Source: Candidatus Rifleibacteriota bacterium (lineage in GTDB: Bacteria > Riflebacteria > Ozemobacteria > Ozemobacterales > Ozemobacteraceae). From it: a stretch of 29,856 nucleotides of DNA. Positions 9,568-17,770 of the stretch are shown piece after piece. Both the position numbers and the translations under genes were made by a program. Below the pieces are notes generated by a model that saw only the letters and a list, made by a program, of their open reading frames with translations, was not told where the DNA came from and did not search any database. Numbering within the stretch: the first letter of the stretch is position 1; each line of letters opens with the position of its first letter. The DNA is taken from the NCBI GenBank assembly GCA_029565415.1, contig JAKQOH010000023.1, positions 1 through 29,856 of the forward strand, read 5' to 3'.

Positions 9568-9590
9568 GGCGCCCCGCATCGCGGGGCGCC
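9568..9590 (-). terminator. Perfect hairpin terminator between convergent genes
   Basis: A 10-bp perfect stem (GGCGCCCCGC / GCGGGGCGCC) with a 3-nt loop lies between the stops of the cyclase (9563) and rubrerythrin (9612). Read on the minus strand it is followed by GTTTTC, so it best fits termination of rubrerythrin transcription. It may also act for the plus-strand sensor transcript. Confidence 0.75.
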
Positions 9591-9611
9591 GAAGGGGTCA
9601 GAGGGCGTGAA

Positions 9612-10202
9612 TCAATAATTCTCGGTCCAGACCTGGAAATGCTCCTGCGCATGATCGCAGACCGGGCACTGCTTGGGGGCGCCCTCACCCTCGTGGATGT
9701 GGCCGCAGTTGCGGCAGATCCAGGCGGTCTTGGTTTCCTTCTTGTACACCTTCTGGTTCTTCACGTTCTCGAGAAGCTTGCGATACCGGGCTTCATGATG
9801 CTTTTCGACCTTGGCGACCATGCGGAACGCCGTCGCGACATCCTTATAGCCTTCCTTCTCGGCGATCTCGGCGAAGGAGGGATACAGCTCGCCCCACTCC
9901 TCTTTCTCGCCGTTCGCAGCATACTCGAGGTTCTTGGCCGTGTCGGCGAGGGCGACCGGGTAGCCGGCCTCGTGAATCGTCACGACCTGCTCGTTCATGC
10001 CGTGGTGGAGAAGCCGCTTGAGGAAGATCTTTGCATGTTCCTTCTCGTTCTCGGCCGTCTCGAGGAAAAAGTCCGAGATCTGCAGCAGGCCTTCCTTGCG
10101 GGCGACCGAGGCGTAATAGGTGTATCGGGTTCTCGCCTGGGACTCCCCGGCGAACGCTTTCAGAAGGTTTTCACAGGTTTTCGAGTTCTTGAAATCCGAC
10201 AT
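9612..10202 (-). CDS. rbr: Rubrerythrin (diiron peroxidase with C-terminal rubredoxin domain)
   Basis: 196 residues, the usual rubrerythrin length. The N-terminal four-helix ferritin-like domain carries diiron ligands at family positions: E20 in AGESQAR, E53 and H56 in ENEKEH, further Glu residues around 99-105 and 115, and the KVEKHHEARY segment. The C-terminal rubredoxin-like domain has two CxxC pairs (CRNC and CPVC) for an Fe(SCys)4 centre. The family reduces hydrogen peroxide to water in the cytoplasm of anaerobes and microaerophiles with electrons from rubredoxin or an NAD(P)H-rubredoxin reductase; a candidate reductase is encoded at 17771-18979. A GAGGAG ribosome site lies shortly upstream of the ATG, and the gene has its own candidate promoter and leader inverted repeat. 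Confidence 0.95.
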   Translation of the reverse strand: MSDFKNSKTCENLLKAFAGESQARTRYTYYASVARKEGLLQISDFFLETAENEKEHAKIFLKRLLHHGMNEQVVTIHEAGYPVALADTAKNLEYAANGEKEEWGELYPSFAEIAEKEGYKDVATAFRMVAKVEKHHEARYRKLLENVKNQKVYKKETKTAWICRNCGHIHEGEGAPKQCPVCDHAQEHFQVWTENY

Positions 10203-10230
10203 CAGCTTGTCTCCTCGTGTGGAATATATG

Positions 10231-10248
10231 CCGGTTCATATAAACCGG
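10231..10248. promoter_or_regulatory. Inverted repeat in the rubrerythrin leader
   Basis: CCGGTT-CATATA-AACCGG is a perfect 6-bp inverted repeat with a 6-nt centre, about 30 nt upstream of the rubrerythrin start and downstream of its predicted transcription start. It could be an operator for a dimeric repressor or a small mRNA hairpin. It does not match a PerR box that I recognise. Confidence 0.35.
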
Positions 10249-10274
10249 ACGGTGTCCTTGCGGAACACGCCGAC

Positions 10275-10303
10275 ACTTTACACAAACGCCCCGGATTTTA
10301 CAA
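10275..10303 (-). promoter_or_regulatory. Candidate sigma-70-type promoter for rubrerythrin
   Basis: On the minus strand TTGTAA (10303-10298) and TAAAGT (10280-10275) are separated by exactly 17 nt, giving a start near 10268 and a leader of about 65 nt. It lies just after the stop of the hydrolase gene, so rubrerythrin can be transcribed independently. Confidence 0.45.
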
Positions 10304-10310
10304 GCCGCTC

Positions 10311-11207
10311 TCACCGCGGCGCCGGCAGAACCCCCGAGCGTCGCAGGAAGTCCAGGACGACGGGTTCGAAGGGTGCCGGCGGCGGCTGGTGCCCGCGCAC
10401 GTGGGGTGCGTCGGGGATGACCAGCTCCTCGGCATGGGGAACGGCGGCGCGCAGTCGGTCGTGGTCCTCCCGGGTCGCCCGCACGTCGAGGGCGTCGTGG
10501 ATCAGCAGGATGGGGCGGCTTGCCACCCCCCGGATTCCTTCCACGGGCCGGTTCGAGGCGTAGTCGTACCCCGTTCGCCAGCGGGAGAATGCGAACAGGA
10601 TGTCGATGAGAGGGGAGTCGGGAATCCCGCTCACCCGGAGGATGTCCCGGGCCGCGATGATCCGCAGCTCGGCGAAGCTGGACTCGAGAAGGAATGCGGT
10701 GATCCTCGGAAGGCGGCCCGAGCCGTTCGCCAGGGCCGCCGCCCCCATCGACCGCCCGTAGGCGGCGAGAGGCATTCCGGCCGGCAGCAGCCCCTGCGTT
10801 TCCGCGGCCGCGATTACCGCCGCGATGTCGTCCCCCTCGTGAAGCCCGATCGAGGTGTAGGCACCGCCGCTTTTCCCATGAGCCCGGAAATCCAGTGCTA
10901 AAATATTATATCCATTCGAATGTAAAAAATCGGCCATATCCATCAGGTGCCGGTGGTCGACGCAGTGGCCGTGGCACAGGAGAACGGCGCCGGCATCCGG
11001 ATGCCCCGGGAACCACCGGCCGGCGATCCTCGTTCCGTCACGGTTCAGGCAGGTGAACGCCGTTCCTGCGAGGCTGCTCGGCTTCGAGGGAGGTCCGACC
11101 CTGCGGGGCGTCGTCAGGATGTTCGAGACGGCAACGGCGAGGAGACTTCCGCCGGCACCCAGGAGCGTGAGGGCCAGCGCAAGCCGGAACAGGGTGCCAT
11201 GCTTCAT
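10311..11207 (-). CDS. Membrane-anchored alpha/beta hydrolase
   Basis: 298 residues. An N-terminal hydrophobic segment (about 8-30) suggests a signal anchor, so the catalytic domain is probably outside the cytoplasm. The fold is the alpha/beta-hydrolase type often annotated BAAT/FrsA-like or YqiA-like: HGHCVDHRH oxyanion region, nucleophile S153 in GRSMG, acid D241 in HDALDV and base H269 in DAPHVRGH. The substrate is unknown. The ATG overlaps the stop of the upstream histidine kinase by 4 nt (ATGA), so the two are translationally coupled, an uncommon pairing. Codons for about residues 92-104 (10896-10932) form an AT-rich island unlike the rest of the gene. Confidence 0.85.
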   Translation of the reverse strand: MKHGTLFRLALALTLLGAGGSLLAVAVSNILTTPRRVGPPSKPSSLAGTAFTCLNRDGTRIAGRWFPGHPDAGAVLLCHGHCVDHRHLMDMADFLHSNGYNILALDFRAHGKSGGAYTSIGLHEGDDIAAVIAAAETQGLLPAGMPLAAYGRSMGAAALANGSGRLPRITAFLLESSFAELRIIAARDILRVSGIPDSPLIDILFAFSRWRTGYDYASNRPVEGIRGVASRPILLIHDALDVRATREDHDRLRAAVPHAEELVIPDAPHVRGHQPPPAPFEPVVLDFLRRSGVLPAPR

Positions 11208-14200
11208 CGTGTCGGCTCCTTGAAATCCTGGGAATCGGGGCCGGTGCCGTCGAGGCTCGCGGCAAGGGCTTCCAGTTCGGTCGCGAACGCCTGGGACAGG
11301 GGAACGAACGCCGCCATTGCGGTTTCGACGCCCGCGGCATCCCGTGCCCGTGCGGCGCGCTCGACGGCGCTGACCGCTTCGAACACGCGTTCGGCGGCGA
11401 ATGTGCCGATGGTGCCCTTGAGGGTGTGGGCGCGGCTCGAGACGCGGTCGAGATCCTGCGCAGCGGTGGCAGCTTCGAGTTCGCCCAGCATGCCGGGATA
11501 CTTGCCCAGAAAGATGGAGATCAGCTTCCGCAGCACATCGGTCTGGCCGCAGACCCGCCGGAGCAGATGATCTGTATCGATAAGAATAGAATGGTCGTCC
11601 CGGTTGCGGCAGCTGGTCAGGGTCGCGGCGATCACGGCCAGCAGACGCTGCGGGGTGTAGGGCTTCGGGAGATAGCCGTCCATGCCCGCGTCGAGACAGG
11701 ACTGCCGGTCGGATGGCGAGGCGCTGGCCGTCACGGCAATGATCGGCAGATGGCCACCGGCTGCCCGTTCCCGTTCACGGATGGTGCGGGTCAGGGTCAG
11801 CCCGTCGGTGTCCGACACCTGCAGATCTGTCAGCAGCAGGTCGAAGGGCGTGGCGGCGGCCTGTCGTGCCGCTTCGGAGCCGCTCGTCACGAGGGTCACG
11901 TTCCAGCCGTGCTGGGTGAGAATCGTTTCGGCCAGTTTCCCGTTGATTTCGTCATCCTCGACGAGCAGGATGGAACCGGCAGGCCCGGTTCTGACCGGTG
12001 GCGCGTCGTCGGCGGCGATGGCGTCGACCGTTTCCTGCCGGTGGCGCCGGAGGCGAATCGTGAACCGGAACGTCGACCCCTCGCCGGGCTGCGAGATCAC
12101 GTCGATCTCCCCCCCCATCAGATGCACGAGATGGCGGCAGATTGCCAGGCCCAGCCCCGCTCCTTCGCGCCCGGCCGAACCGCCGTGGTGAACCTGGGAG
12201 TAGGAACGGAACAGATGGGCCATCTGGTCCGAAGGGATGCCGATTCCCGTGTCGCGCACGGCGAAGGCGATGACGGCCGGGCCGTCCTTCTCATCCGTGG
12301 GGAGAGTCGCCGAAAGCCGGACACTGCCTCGCTCGGTGAATTTGATCGCATTGTTCAGAAGATTGAGCAGAATCTGGCGCAACCGGAACTGGTCCCCCAC
12401 GACCCAGCGCGGGACAGCCGCCTCGATCGAGCTGACCAGCTCGAGATGCTTGGCGGCGGCTTTTCCGGAGAGGAGTTCCAGGGTGTTGGAAAGCAGTGCG
12501 TGGAGATCGAAGGGGGTTTCGTCCAGCTCCATCCGGCCGGCGCCGATGCGGGAAAAATCGATGATGTCGTTGAGGAGGGCGAGCAGCGATTCGCCGGCAT
12601 GGCGGATGAGCTCGAGATAATGCTGCTGCCGCGGAACCCTGATCTCGGCATGGAGGACGTCGATCAGGCCCAGCAGAGCATTCATCGGTGTGCGGATTTC
12701 GTGGCTCATGTGGGCGATGAACCGGCTCTTCTCCTGGTTGGCGGCTTCGGCGACTTCCTTGGCGCTGGCGAGGGCCTGCTCCATTCCCTTGCGGTGGCGG
12801 ATGTCGATGAAGCTTTCCAGAAGATGGGGGACGCCGCCGAGTTCGAGCTGCGTGACCTGCTTGAGGATGGGGATCCGGGAGTTGGCCGGCCCGATCAGAA
12901 TCCGTTCGGCGTTGTCGATCTGCTGGCCCAGATCGGTGATCGGGCATTTGCCGGCTTCGGAAGGGCAGATGAACCGGTGGCAGACCCGTGCGATGACTTC
13001 TTCCCGCTTTTTCCCGAGGAGCGCGAGAGCCGCGGGGTTCGCGTCGACGATCGTGTGGTCGCCGGCCCGGATCAGCAGCATCGCGTTGGGAGCGGCGGCA
13101 AACAGTTTTCCGAACCGTTCTTCGCTTTCGTTGTGCATTTTCTCGAGCAGATGGCGGGAAGCCAGATCGTGGACGAACAGCAGATACACGTCGCGGTCAC
13201 GCAGCTTGAGGCAGGAGCCGGTGACCGCGGCCGTCAGTTCCGGCTGACCGGGGCCCTGAAACCGGCGTTCGACCATGGCGAACGCGGGGCCCGAAAGGCG
13301 GGGGAAAAACTCCGTGGCATCCGCCTCCCCGTTCATGCAGATCTTTTCGTAGGTCTGCTTCTGCAATTCCTCGGTTGACGGCGCCCCGAGAGCCCGACAG
13401 ATGAAGGGATTCGCCTCGAGAATGCGGTGCGTCAGCGCATCGATGATCAGAATGCCTTCCGGAGCGTTTTCGAAGATGGCACGGAACTGGCGCTCGACTT
13501 GCATGACCTGCCAGCTCCCTTCCCGGATGCGTGCCGTGCCGATGTGGAATGCCAGAACCAGCATCAGCAGCACAAGGATGAGGGCGAGGGGAAAATATCG
13601 CGCATGGAACAGGGGCGTCGCGTCGGTCATGACGAGAATGCGCCACCCGGGCGGATTGACCGGAACGGCCAGACAGAACGCAGGTTGCATCGGGAGATTG
13701 GTATATCCTGGAATATTGAAAGGGGTCGGGAAGATCGCCGAGGAGGCGATGATTCCGAACTGCCTGGACGCGGTGAGCTCGGCCATTCGCTGGGGGGGAA
13801 GGGGAAAGAGCGGCTTCAGGTCCCAGGTGGGCCGACTGCCGAAAAAAACGATGCCGTCCGGGCTGAGGAGGAGGGCGATCGCATGCCGGTGGAACAGATC
13901 GCCGAGAAACTCGATGTCGCGCTTGATGACGGCGACGCCCAGCAGGCTGCCGTCGGAGGCGATGAGGGGCTTCGATGTGTAGTGGCCGCGAACCCCGGAT
14001 GTGACGCCGAGCGCGAAATACGTATCCAGCTTGCCGGAAAGGGCGCTTCCGATGTAGGGCGGGTGCACGTAGGAATGGCCGACGAAGCTCGTCGGCTCGT
14101 TCCGGTTGGAAGAGGAGATCACGGTTCCGGAGTTGTCCGAGAGGAGGCAGACCGAGTTCGGGATCGCGGCGGAGAAGCGTTCGAGGAGCTCGGCGCAGGC

Positions 14201-15112
14201 CTGCGTTCCCCTTCCCGAGATCGCTTCGGTGACGACGGGGTGCGTGACGAGGAGCGCGGCCAGCCGCTCGTCCTCCCGGAGCCGGTCCGAGACGGCGCTG
14301 GACAGGATCTCTGCTCTGTTGCGTGTTTCGGCTTCGAGCACGTTCTTGGCACGTGATTCCAGGTGGGCTGCGGACAGGATGCCGGCAAGAGAGAGCGCCA
14401 GGCTCACGACGACGATCCAGCGGCCTATCAGGGGGGGCGGCGAGGGGAGACCATCGAAGGTCATCCGGTTGAAATGCACATGGAGACACAGGGCGGCGAG
14501 ATACGAGGAGACGACGCCGAGAAGGATCCCGGCCAGGATGGTCGGGGTGTGCATCGGCAGGGTGGTCAGGAGGGGAAGCCTGTCGACGTAGGCGAGAAAA
14601 CTCGACACGCCGAGAAAGAAGAAACTTGGAAGGACGCAGACAGGAGCGCGTTTGAGCCCGGGAAGTGTCGGGGCGAGCCGATGGAGCGTGATGCCGATGC
14701 CGATCGTGCCGAGACCGAACACGAGGTGGGATGCGGGATGGAGAAAGGAGGACGGCAGCGCGATCAGAAAGGCGATGCCGATGATGATGACGACGCCGAA
14801 GGTCGCCTGGTGGTGGCTCGAGGCGAACGCCGTGTTACGATGAAACTCGGCGAGCAGCAGACCCGCCGTCAGCAGCAGAGTCGTATGGAGGGGCAGACTC
14901 GCTCCCGCATGAGGGGGGGCGGACGAGAACACCATTACCAGATAGTTGATGCCTGCAATGGCGAACGCCGGCCAGACGCAGTTCCAGGAATATTTGCGCC
15001 GCAGCGCCGAGGGCATGCTGAGAACGATAGCCGAAATCAGCAGCCAGCCGATTCCCTGGAAAAATGCCAGCGCAAAAGGCTTGGTGATGGCTTCGAGCAC
15101 GAATGCCGTCAA
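11204..15112 (-). CDS. Tripartite hybrid sensor histidine kinase (membrane domain, Cache, two PAS, HisKA, HATPase, REC, HPt)
   Basis: 1302 residues. Domains in order: a polytopic membrane region with about eight segments (about 10-250); a probable double Cache extracytoplasmic sensor (about 265-515); a membrane segment (about 517-540); PAS 1 (about 555-670); PAS 2 (about 675-780); HisKA with phospho-acceptor H804 in HMSHEIRTP; HATPase with N box LLNNAIKF and G boxes DTGIGIP and GLGLAI; a receiver with D1096 and a KP motif; and an HPt with H1229 in AHTLKG. All phosphorelay residues are intact, as in ArcB/BarA-type kinases; the final response regulator is not in the window. PAS 2 holds C711, C716 and C723 in a CHxxxCPxxxGxCP pattern. 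The start is TTG (15112-15110), needed to include the first membrane segment, with AGAGG 10 nt upstream. Confidence 0.92.
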   Translation of the reverse strand: MTAFVLEAITKPFALAFFQGIGWLLISAIVLSMPSALRRKYSWNCVWPAFAIAGINYLVMVFSSAPPHAGASLPLHTTLLLTAGLLLAEFHRNTAFASSHHQATFGVVIIIGIAFLIALPSSFLHPASHLVFGLGTIGIGITLHRLAPTLPGLKRAPVCVLPSFFFLGVSSFLAYVDRLPLLTTLPMHTPTILAGILLGVVSSYLAALCLHVHFNRMTFDGLPSPPPLIGRWIVVVSLALSLAGILSAAHLESRAKNVLEAETRNRAEILSSAVSDRLREDERLAALLVTHPVVTEAISGRGTQACAELLERFSAAIPNSVCLLSDNSGTVISSSNRNEPTSFVGHSYVHPPYIGSALSGKLDTYFALGVTSGVRGHYTSKPLIASDGSLLGVAVIKRDIEFLGDLFHRHAIALLLSPDGIVFFGSRPTWDLKPLFPLPPQRMAELTASRQFGIIASSAIFPTPFNIPGYTNLPMQPAFCLAVPVNPPGWRILVMTDATPLFHARYFPLALILVLLMLVLAFHIGTARIREGSWQVMQVERQFRAIFENAPEGILIIDALTHRILEANPFICRALGAPSTEELQKQTYEKICMNGEADATEFFPRLSGPAFAMVERRFQGPGQPELTAAVTGSCLKLRDRDVYLLFVHDLASRHLLEKMHNESEERFGKLFAAAPNAMLLIRAGDHTIVDANPAALALLGKKREEVIARVCHRFICPSEAGKCPITDLGQQIDNAERILIGPANSRIPILKQVTQLELGGVPHLLESFIDIRHRKGMEQALASAKEVAEAANQEKSRFIAHMSHEIRTPMNALLGLIDVLHAEIRVPRQQHYLELIRHAGESLLALLNDIIDFSRIGAGRMELDETPFDLHALLSNTLELLSGKAAAKHLELVSSIEAAVPRWVVGDQFRLRQILLNLLNNAIKFTERGSVRLSATLPTDEKDGPAVIAFAVRDTGIGIPSDQMAHLFRSYSQVHHGGSAGREGAGLGLAICRHLVHLMGGEIDVISQPGEGSTFRFTIRLRRHRQETVDAIAADDAPPVRTGPAGSILLVEDDEINGKLAETILTQHGWNVTLVTSGSEAARQAAATPFDLLLTDLQVSDTDGLTLTRTIRERERAAGGHLPIIAVTASASPSDRQSCLDAGMDGYLPKPYTPQRLLAVIAATLTSCRNRDDHSILIDTDHLLRRVCGQTDVLRKLISIFLGKYPGMLGELEAATAAQDLDRVSSRAHTLKGTIGTFAAERVFEAVSAVERAARARDAAGVETAMAAFVPLSQAFATELEALAASLDGTGPDSQDFKEPTR

Positions 15113-15157
15113 GCGGTCGGAACCTCTCGGGTGAAGAATGAATCTCTCGTTCCCTCC

Positions 15158-15186
15158 ATTCTACCCGTTTTCTGCGGCGAAGTCAG
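15158..15186 (-). promoter_or_regulatory. Candidate promoter for the hybrid histidine kinase
   Basis: On the minus strand CTGACT (15186-15181) and TAGAAT (15163-15158) are spaced by 17 nt. It lies about 45 nt upstream of the TTG start, in the 211-nt divergent region shared with the esterase gene. Confidence 0.4.
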
Positions 15187-15265
15187 CCGGATATTGCAGA
15201 AGCCTGCCCCGCCAGGGAAGGGGCTCCGTACCGGTGTCGCCGTTCGCGGGACGATCGCAACGGGG

Positions 15266-15294
15266 TTGACGGGGCGGGAATCTGCTGGTATTCC
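15266..15294 (+). promoter_or_regulatory. Candidate promoter for the esterase gene
   Basis: TTGACG (15266-15271) and TATTCC (15289-15294) are separated by 17 nt. The implied start of transcription (about 15301) lies after the in-frame ATG at 15297 and before the ATG at 15324, supporting the latter as the start codon. Confidence 0.5.
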
Positions 15295-15323
15295 TCATGC
15301 CAACTACATCCTGGAGAAACAGC

Positions 15324-16490
15324 ATGCCACGAATTCCGACTCCCGCGCGCCGTGCGCCGCTCGTACCCGTCACGATCCGCGTGCATCTCGCCGCCGCCCG
15401 GCCGCGGGGGAGCACGATGTATCTCGGGGGGAACCTGCCGGCCCTCGGCGACTGGAAGCCCGATCGCATCCGGTTGGAGAGGATCTCGGCCGGCACGTTC
15501 GAACACCGGTTTGCCGCACCGGCCGGAACCGTCGCCGAGTTCAAGGTGACGCGGGGAAGCTGGCGGACCCAGGCCGTATACGGCGAGTCTGCCGACGAGG
15601 TGCCGCCGGACAATCGCGCGTTCCGCGTCGAGGGGCCCGACTGTCTGTTCGAGACCACGGTCACGGACTGGCTCGACAAGCTGCCGGTTTCGTGTGATCC
15701 GATCCAGGGGGAGCTGCGGTTCCATCCGGGGATGGCCGGCGACGGCCTGGAATACCCGCGCGATCTGATCGTCTGGCTCCCGCCCTCGTTCGGAAAGATC
15801 CGGAAACGGTATCCGGTGCTGTACATGCACGATGGGCAGAACCTGTTCGATCCGGCGACCTCGTTCTGCGGCCAGGACTGGAAGCTCGACGAGACCGCGA
15901 TGCGCCTGATGAAGCGCAAGAAGATCCGCGAGTTCCTCATCGTCGGCCTTGCCAACACCCCCGACCGGATGGAGGAATACAACCTGTTCAAACCGAAAGG
16001 GGAAGCCTACGCCCGGTTTTTGATCGATGTGGCCAAGCCGTTCGTCGACGCCTCGTATCCGACCCTGCCGGGGCCCGAGCATACCGCGGTGGGGGGCTCG
16101 TCGATGGGAGGGCTCTGCTCGTTCCAGCTCGCCTGGCTGCATGCCGACGTGTTCTCGAAGGCGGCGTGCCTCTCGCCGGCCTTCTGGTTCAGCCGCGGCC
16201 GCATGTACCGGCTCGTCCGGGAAGGCCCGCCGCCCGCCCGCCCCGTGCAGCTGTATCTCGATGCCGGAGATCTCGAACCGCCGATCTGGCGCGGTTTCCA
16301 CAAGATGGCCGGCCTGCTGCGCGAGCGCGGCTTCGTCGACGGGAAGGATCTGCTCGCCTATCCCGACGTCGGAGCCGTCCATTCCGAGGCCGCGTGGGCC
16401 GCCCGGCTCCACCATCCGCTCGAGTTCCTGTTCGGCCGGCCTCCTGCGGCGAGGTCCGGCCGGCAACGCGGAAAGAAGGAAAATGTATAA
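15324..16490 (+). CDS. Esterase (enterochelin esterase/esterase D-like) with N-terminal starch-binding-like domain
   Basis: 388 residues from ATG 15324, chosen because GGAG lies 7 nt upstream and the candidate promoter would start after the alternative ATG at 15297. Residues about 10-110 resemble a CBM20-like beta-sandwich: a VTIRVHLA strand, then YLGGNLPALGDW, typical of starch-binding domains. Residues about 135-375 are a putative esterase of the Fes/IroE/esterase D type: YPVLYMHDGQNLFD, nucleophile S260 in GSSMGG, and probable acid and His in LDAGDLEP and the AVHSEAAW region. No signal peptide is visible, so it is probably cytoplasmic. The family cleaves carboxylic esters, including siderophore and feruloyl-polysaccharide esters. 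The substrate here is unknown, and the sugar-binding domain favours a carbohydrate ester. It overlaps the next gene by 8 nt. Confidence 0.88.
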   Translation: MPRIPTPARRAPLVPVTIRVHLAAARPRGSTMYLGGNLPALGDWKPDRIRLERISAGTFEHRFAAPAGTVAEFKVTRGSWRTQAVYGESADEVPPDNRAFRVEGPDCLFETTVTDWLDKLPVSCDPIQGELRFHPGMAGDGLEYPRDLIVWLPPSFGKIRKRYPVLYMHDGQNLFDPATSFCGQDWKLDETAMRLMKRKKIREFLIVGLANTPDRMEEYNLFKPKGEAYARFLIDVAKPFVDASYPTLPGPEHTAVGGSSMGGLCSFQLAWLHADVFSKAACLSPAFWFSRGRMYRLVREGPPPARPVQLYLDAGDLEPPIWRGFHKMAGLLRERGFVDGKDLLAYPDVGAVHSEAAWAARLHHPLEFLFGRPPAARSGRQRGKKENV

Positions 16491-17679
16491 ATATATATCG
16501 ATAGTTGTATTGATGGCCGCCTGCATGTTTGCGCCCGTTCGGGCGGCCCTGGCCGGGGATCTTCTGCTGGTGCCAATGGACCGGGGTCAGGCGAACCATT
16601 GCCGGGCGTATGGGATCGTATGGCAGGCCCTCGATCGGAAAGCCCCGGATGTCTTCTGGGCGATCAATTATCGGGGCGGCAGCTTCGTCCTGCCGGATGA
16701 TCCTGCCATCCGCAGCCAGGCCGGCGCCGCCGGCGTGACGTTCGAGCCGCTGCCGCGAAAGGCATTTGACGAGCTGCTGGTCACGGTCCAGAGCGAGAAC
16801 ATGGATGTCGTGCCTCTCGAGACGGCGCCGCGCATCGGCATCTACCTCGCATCGCCGGGAGAAGGGGGCAGCGACGTCGTTGCGCGGCTCCTGACCTGGA
16901 TCGGCATTCCCTACAAGCCGGTCTACGACGGGGAAATCCTCGACGGCGGGCTGAAGGAGATCGACTGGCTGCACATCCACCACAAGGATTTCACCGGTCA
17001 GGCCCACAAACGCGGTCACGACGGCGGTGACAGCGGGCTGGCGGCTTCCCGCGGCTTCGGGAAACGCTGGCAGATGAAACAGGCGGTCGCCACCCGCATC
17101 CGCGACTTCGTGAACGACGGCGGCTTCCTGTTTGCCATGTGCTCGGCCGCCGAAACCCTGGATATCGCGCTTGCCGCCGACGGCAACGACATCGTGGCCG
17201 ACCGGTTCGACGGGGATCCGACCGTGTCCGATCCGAACGGCTGTCTGAACTTCGCGCGCAGTCTCGCGTTCGGCGGCTTCACCGTGCTGCCCGACTCGAC
17301 GTTCGCCTACTCGGATATCGATGTTCCCGAGGCGGGCGAGGGAACCCTGTTCACCCTGTTCGAGTTCTCGGCGCAGGTCGATGCGATCCCCTGTCTGCTG
17401 AACCAGAACCACGAAACCGAGATTCCGGGCTTCGCGGGCGAGACCACCTCGTTCCGCAAGTCCCTCGTGAAGAAGGACGTGACGATCCTGGCCGAGAACA
17501 ACGACGGCGTCTCGGTGCGCTACCTCATGGGCACCCTCGGCAAAGGCATCTTCAGCTACTACGGCGGCCACACCCCGGACGGTGGCGACGCGGATTACCG
17601 TGGAGCCGCGGCCGGCTACCGGCTCATCCTGAACAATGTGCTGTTCCCCTCGGCAAAGGTGCGCCGCCGGAAAACCTGA
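16483..17679 (+). CDS. Secreted protein of the family commonly annotated asparagine synthetase B-like
   Basis: 398 residues. ATG 16483 follows a GAAGGA ribosome site and overlaps the esterase stop by 8 nt. Residues 1-24 form a signal peptide ending in an ALA-type cleavage site. The mature start, with LLVPMDRGQANHCRAYGI and then NYRGGSFVLPDD, matches proteins labelled asparagine synthetase B in Bacteroidetes and related groups. I see no Cys-2 glutaminase or ATP-pyrophosphatase motifs, so that name is probably a misannotation. The region around C220 (GGFLFAMCSAAE) and the terminal YYGGHTPD segment recall the class I glutamine amidotransferase/ThuA-like fold. The function is unknown. The first ten codons are unusually AT-rich, including ATA codons. 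Coupling to the esterase suggests an extracytoplasmic carbohydrate or peptide role. Confidence 0.8.
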   Translation: MYKYISIVVLMAACMFAPVRAALAGDLLLVPMDRGQANHCRAYGIVWQALDRKAPDVFWAINYRGGSFVLPDDPAIRSQAGAAGVTFEPLPRKAFDELLVTVQSENMDVVPLETAPRIGIYLASPGEGGSDVVARLLTWIGIPYKPVYDGEILDGGLKEIDWLHIHHKDFTGQAHKRGHDGGDSGLAASRGFGKRWQMKQAVATRIRDFVNDGGFLFAMCSAAETLDIALAADGNDIVADRFDGDPTVSDPNGCLNFARSLAFGGFTVLPDSTFAYSDIDVPEAGEGTLFTLFEFSAQVDAIPCLLNQNHETEIPGFAGETTSFRKSLVKKDVTILAENNDGVSVRYLMGTLGKGIFSYYGGHTPDGGDADYRGAAAGYRLILNNVLFPSAKVRRRKT

Positions 17680-17700
17680 CCACCGGTTCCCGCGCCGGCG

Positions 17701-17730
17701 TTGCCGAACCGCCTTCCCGCCGTGTATCCT
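17701..17730 (+). promoter_or_regulatory. Candidate promoter upstream of the flavoprotein
   Basis: TTGCCG (17701-17706) and TATCCT (17725-17730) are spaced by 18 nt, about 40 nt upstream of the flavoprotein ATG and just after the preceding gene. No clear terminator separates the two genes, so read-through is also possible. Confidence 0.35.
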
Positions 17731-17770
17731 GTGACGTCAGAAAACGATACGCTCTGGAGGTCGAGAAACG

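Noticed and set aside
9639..10901. 420-residue plus-strand open frame
   Set aside because: It runs antisense through rubrerythrin and the hydrolase, both of which have clear motifs and ribosome sites on the minus strand.
14363..15697. 444-residue plus-strand open frame antisense to the kinase
   Set aside because: Composition is low-complexity Gly/Arg/Glu/Asp, and it crosses the divergent promoter region; it is a shadow frame.
16027..16482. Upstream extension of the secreted protein frame into the esterase
   Set aside because: The signal peptide and ribosome site place the true start at 16483; the extension is a shadow of the esterase.
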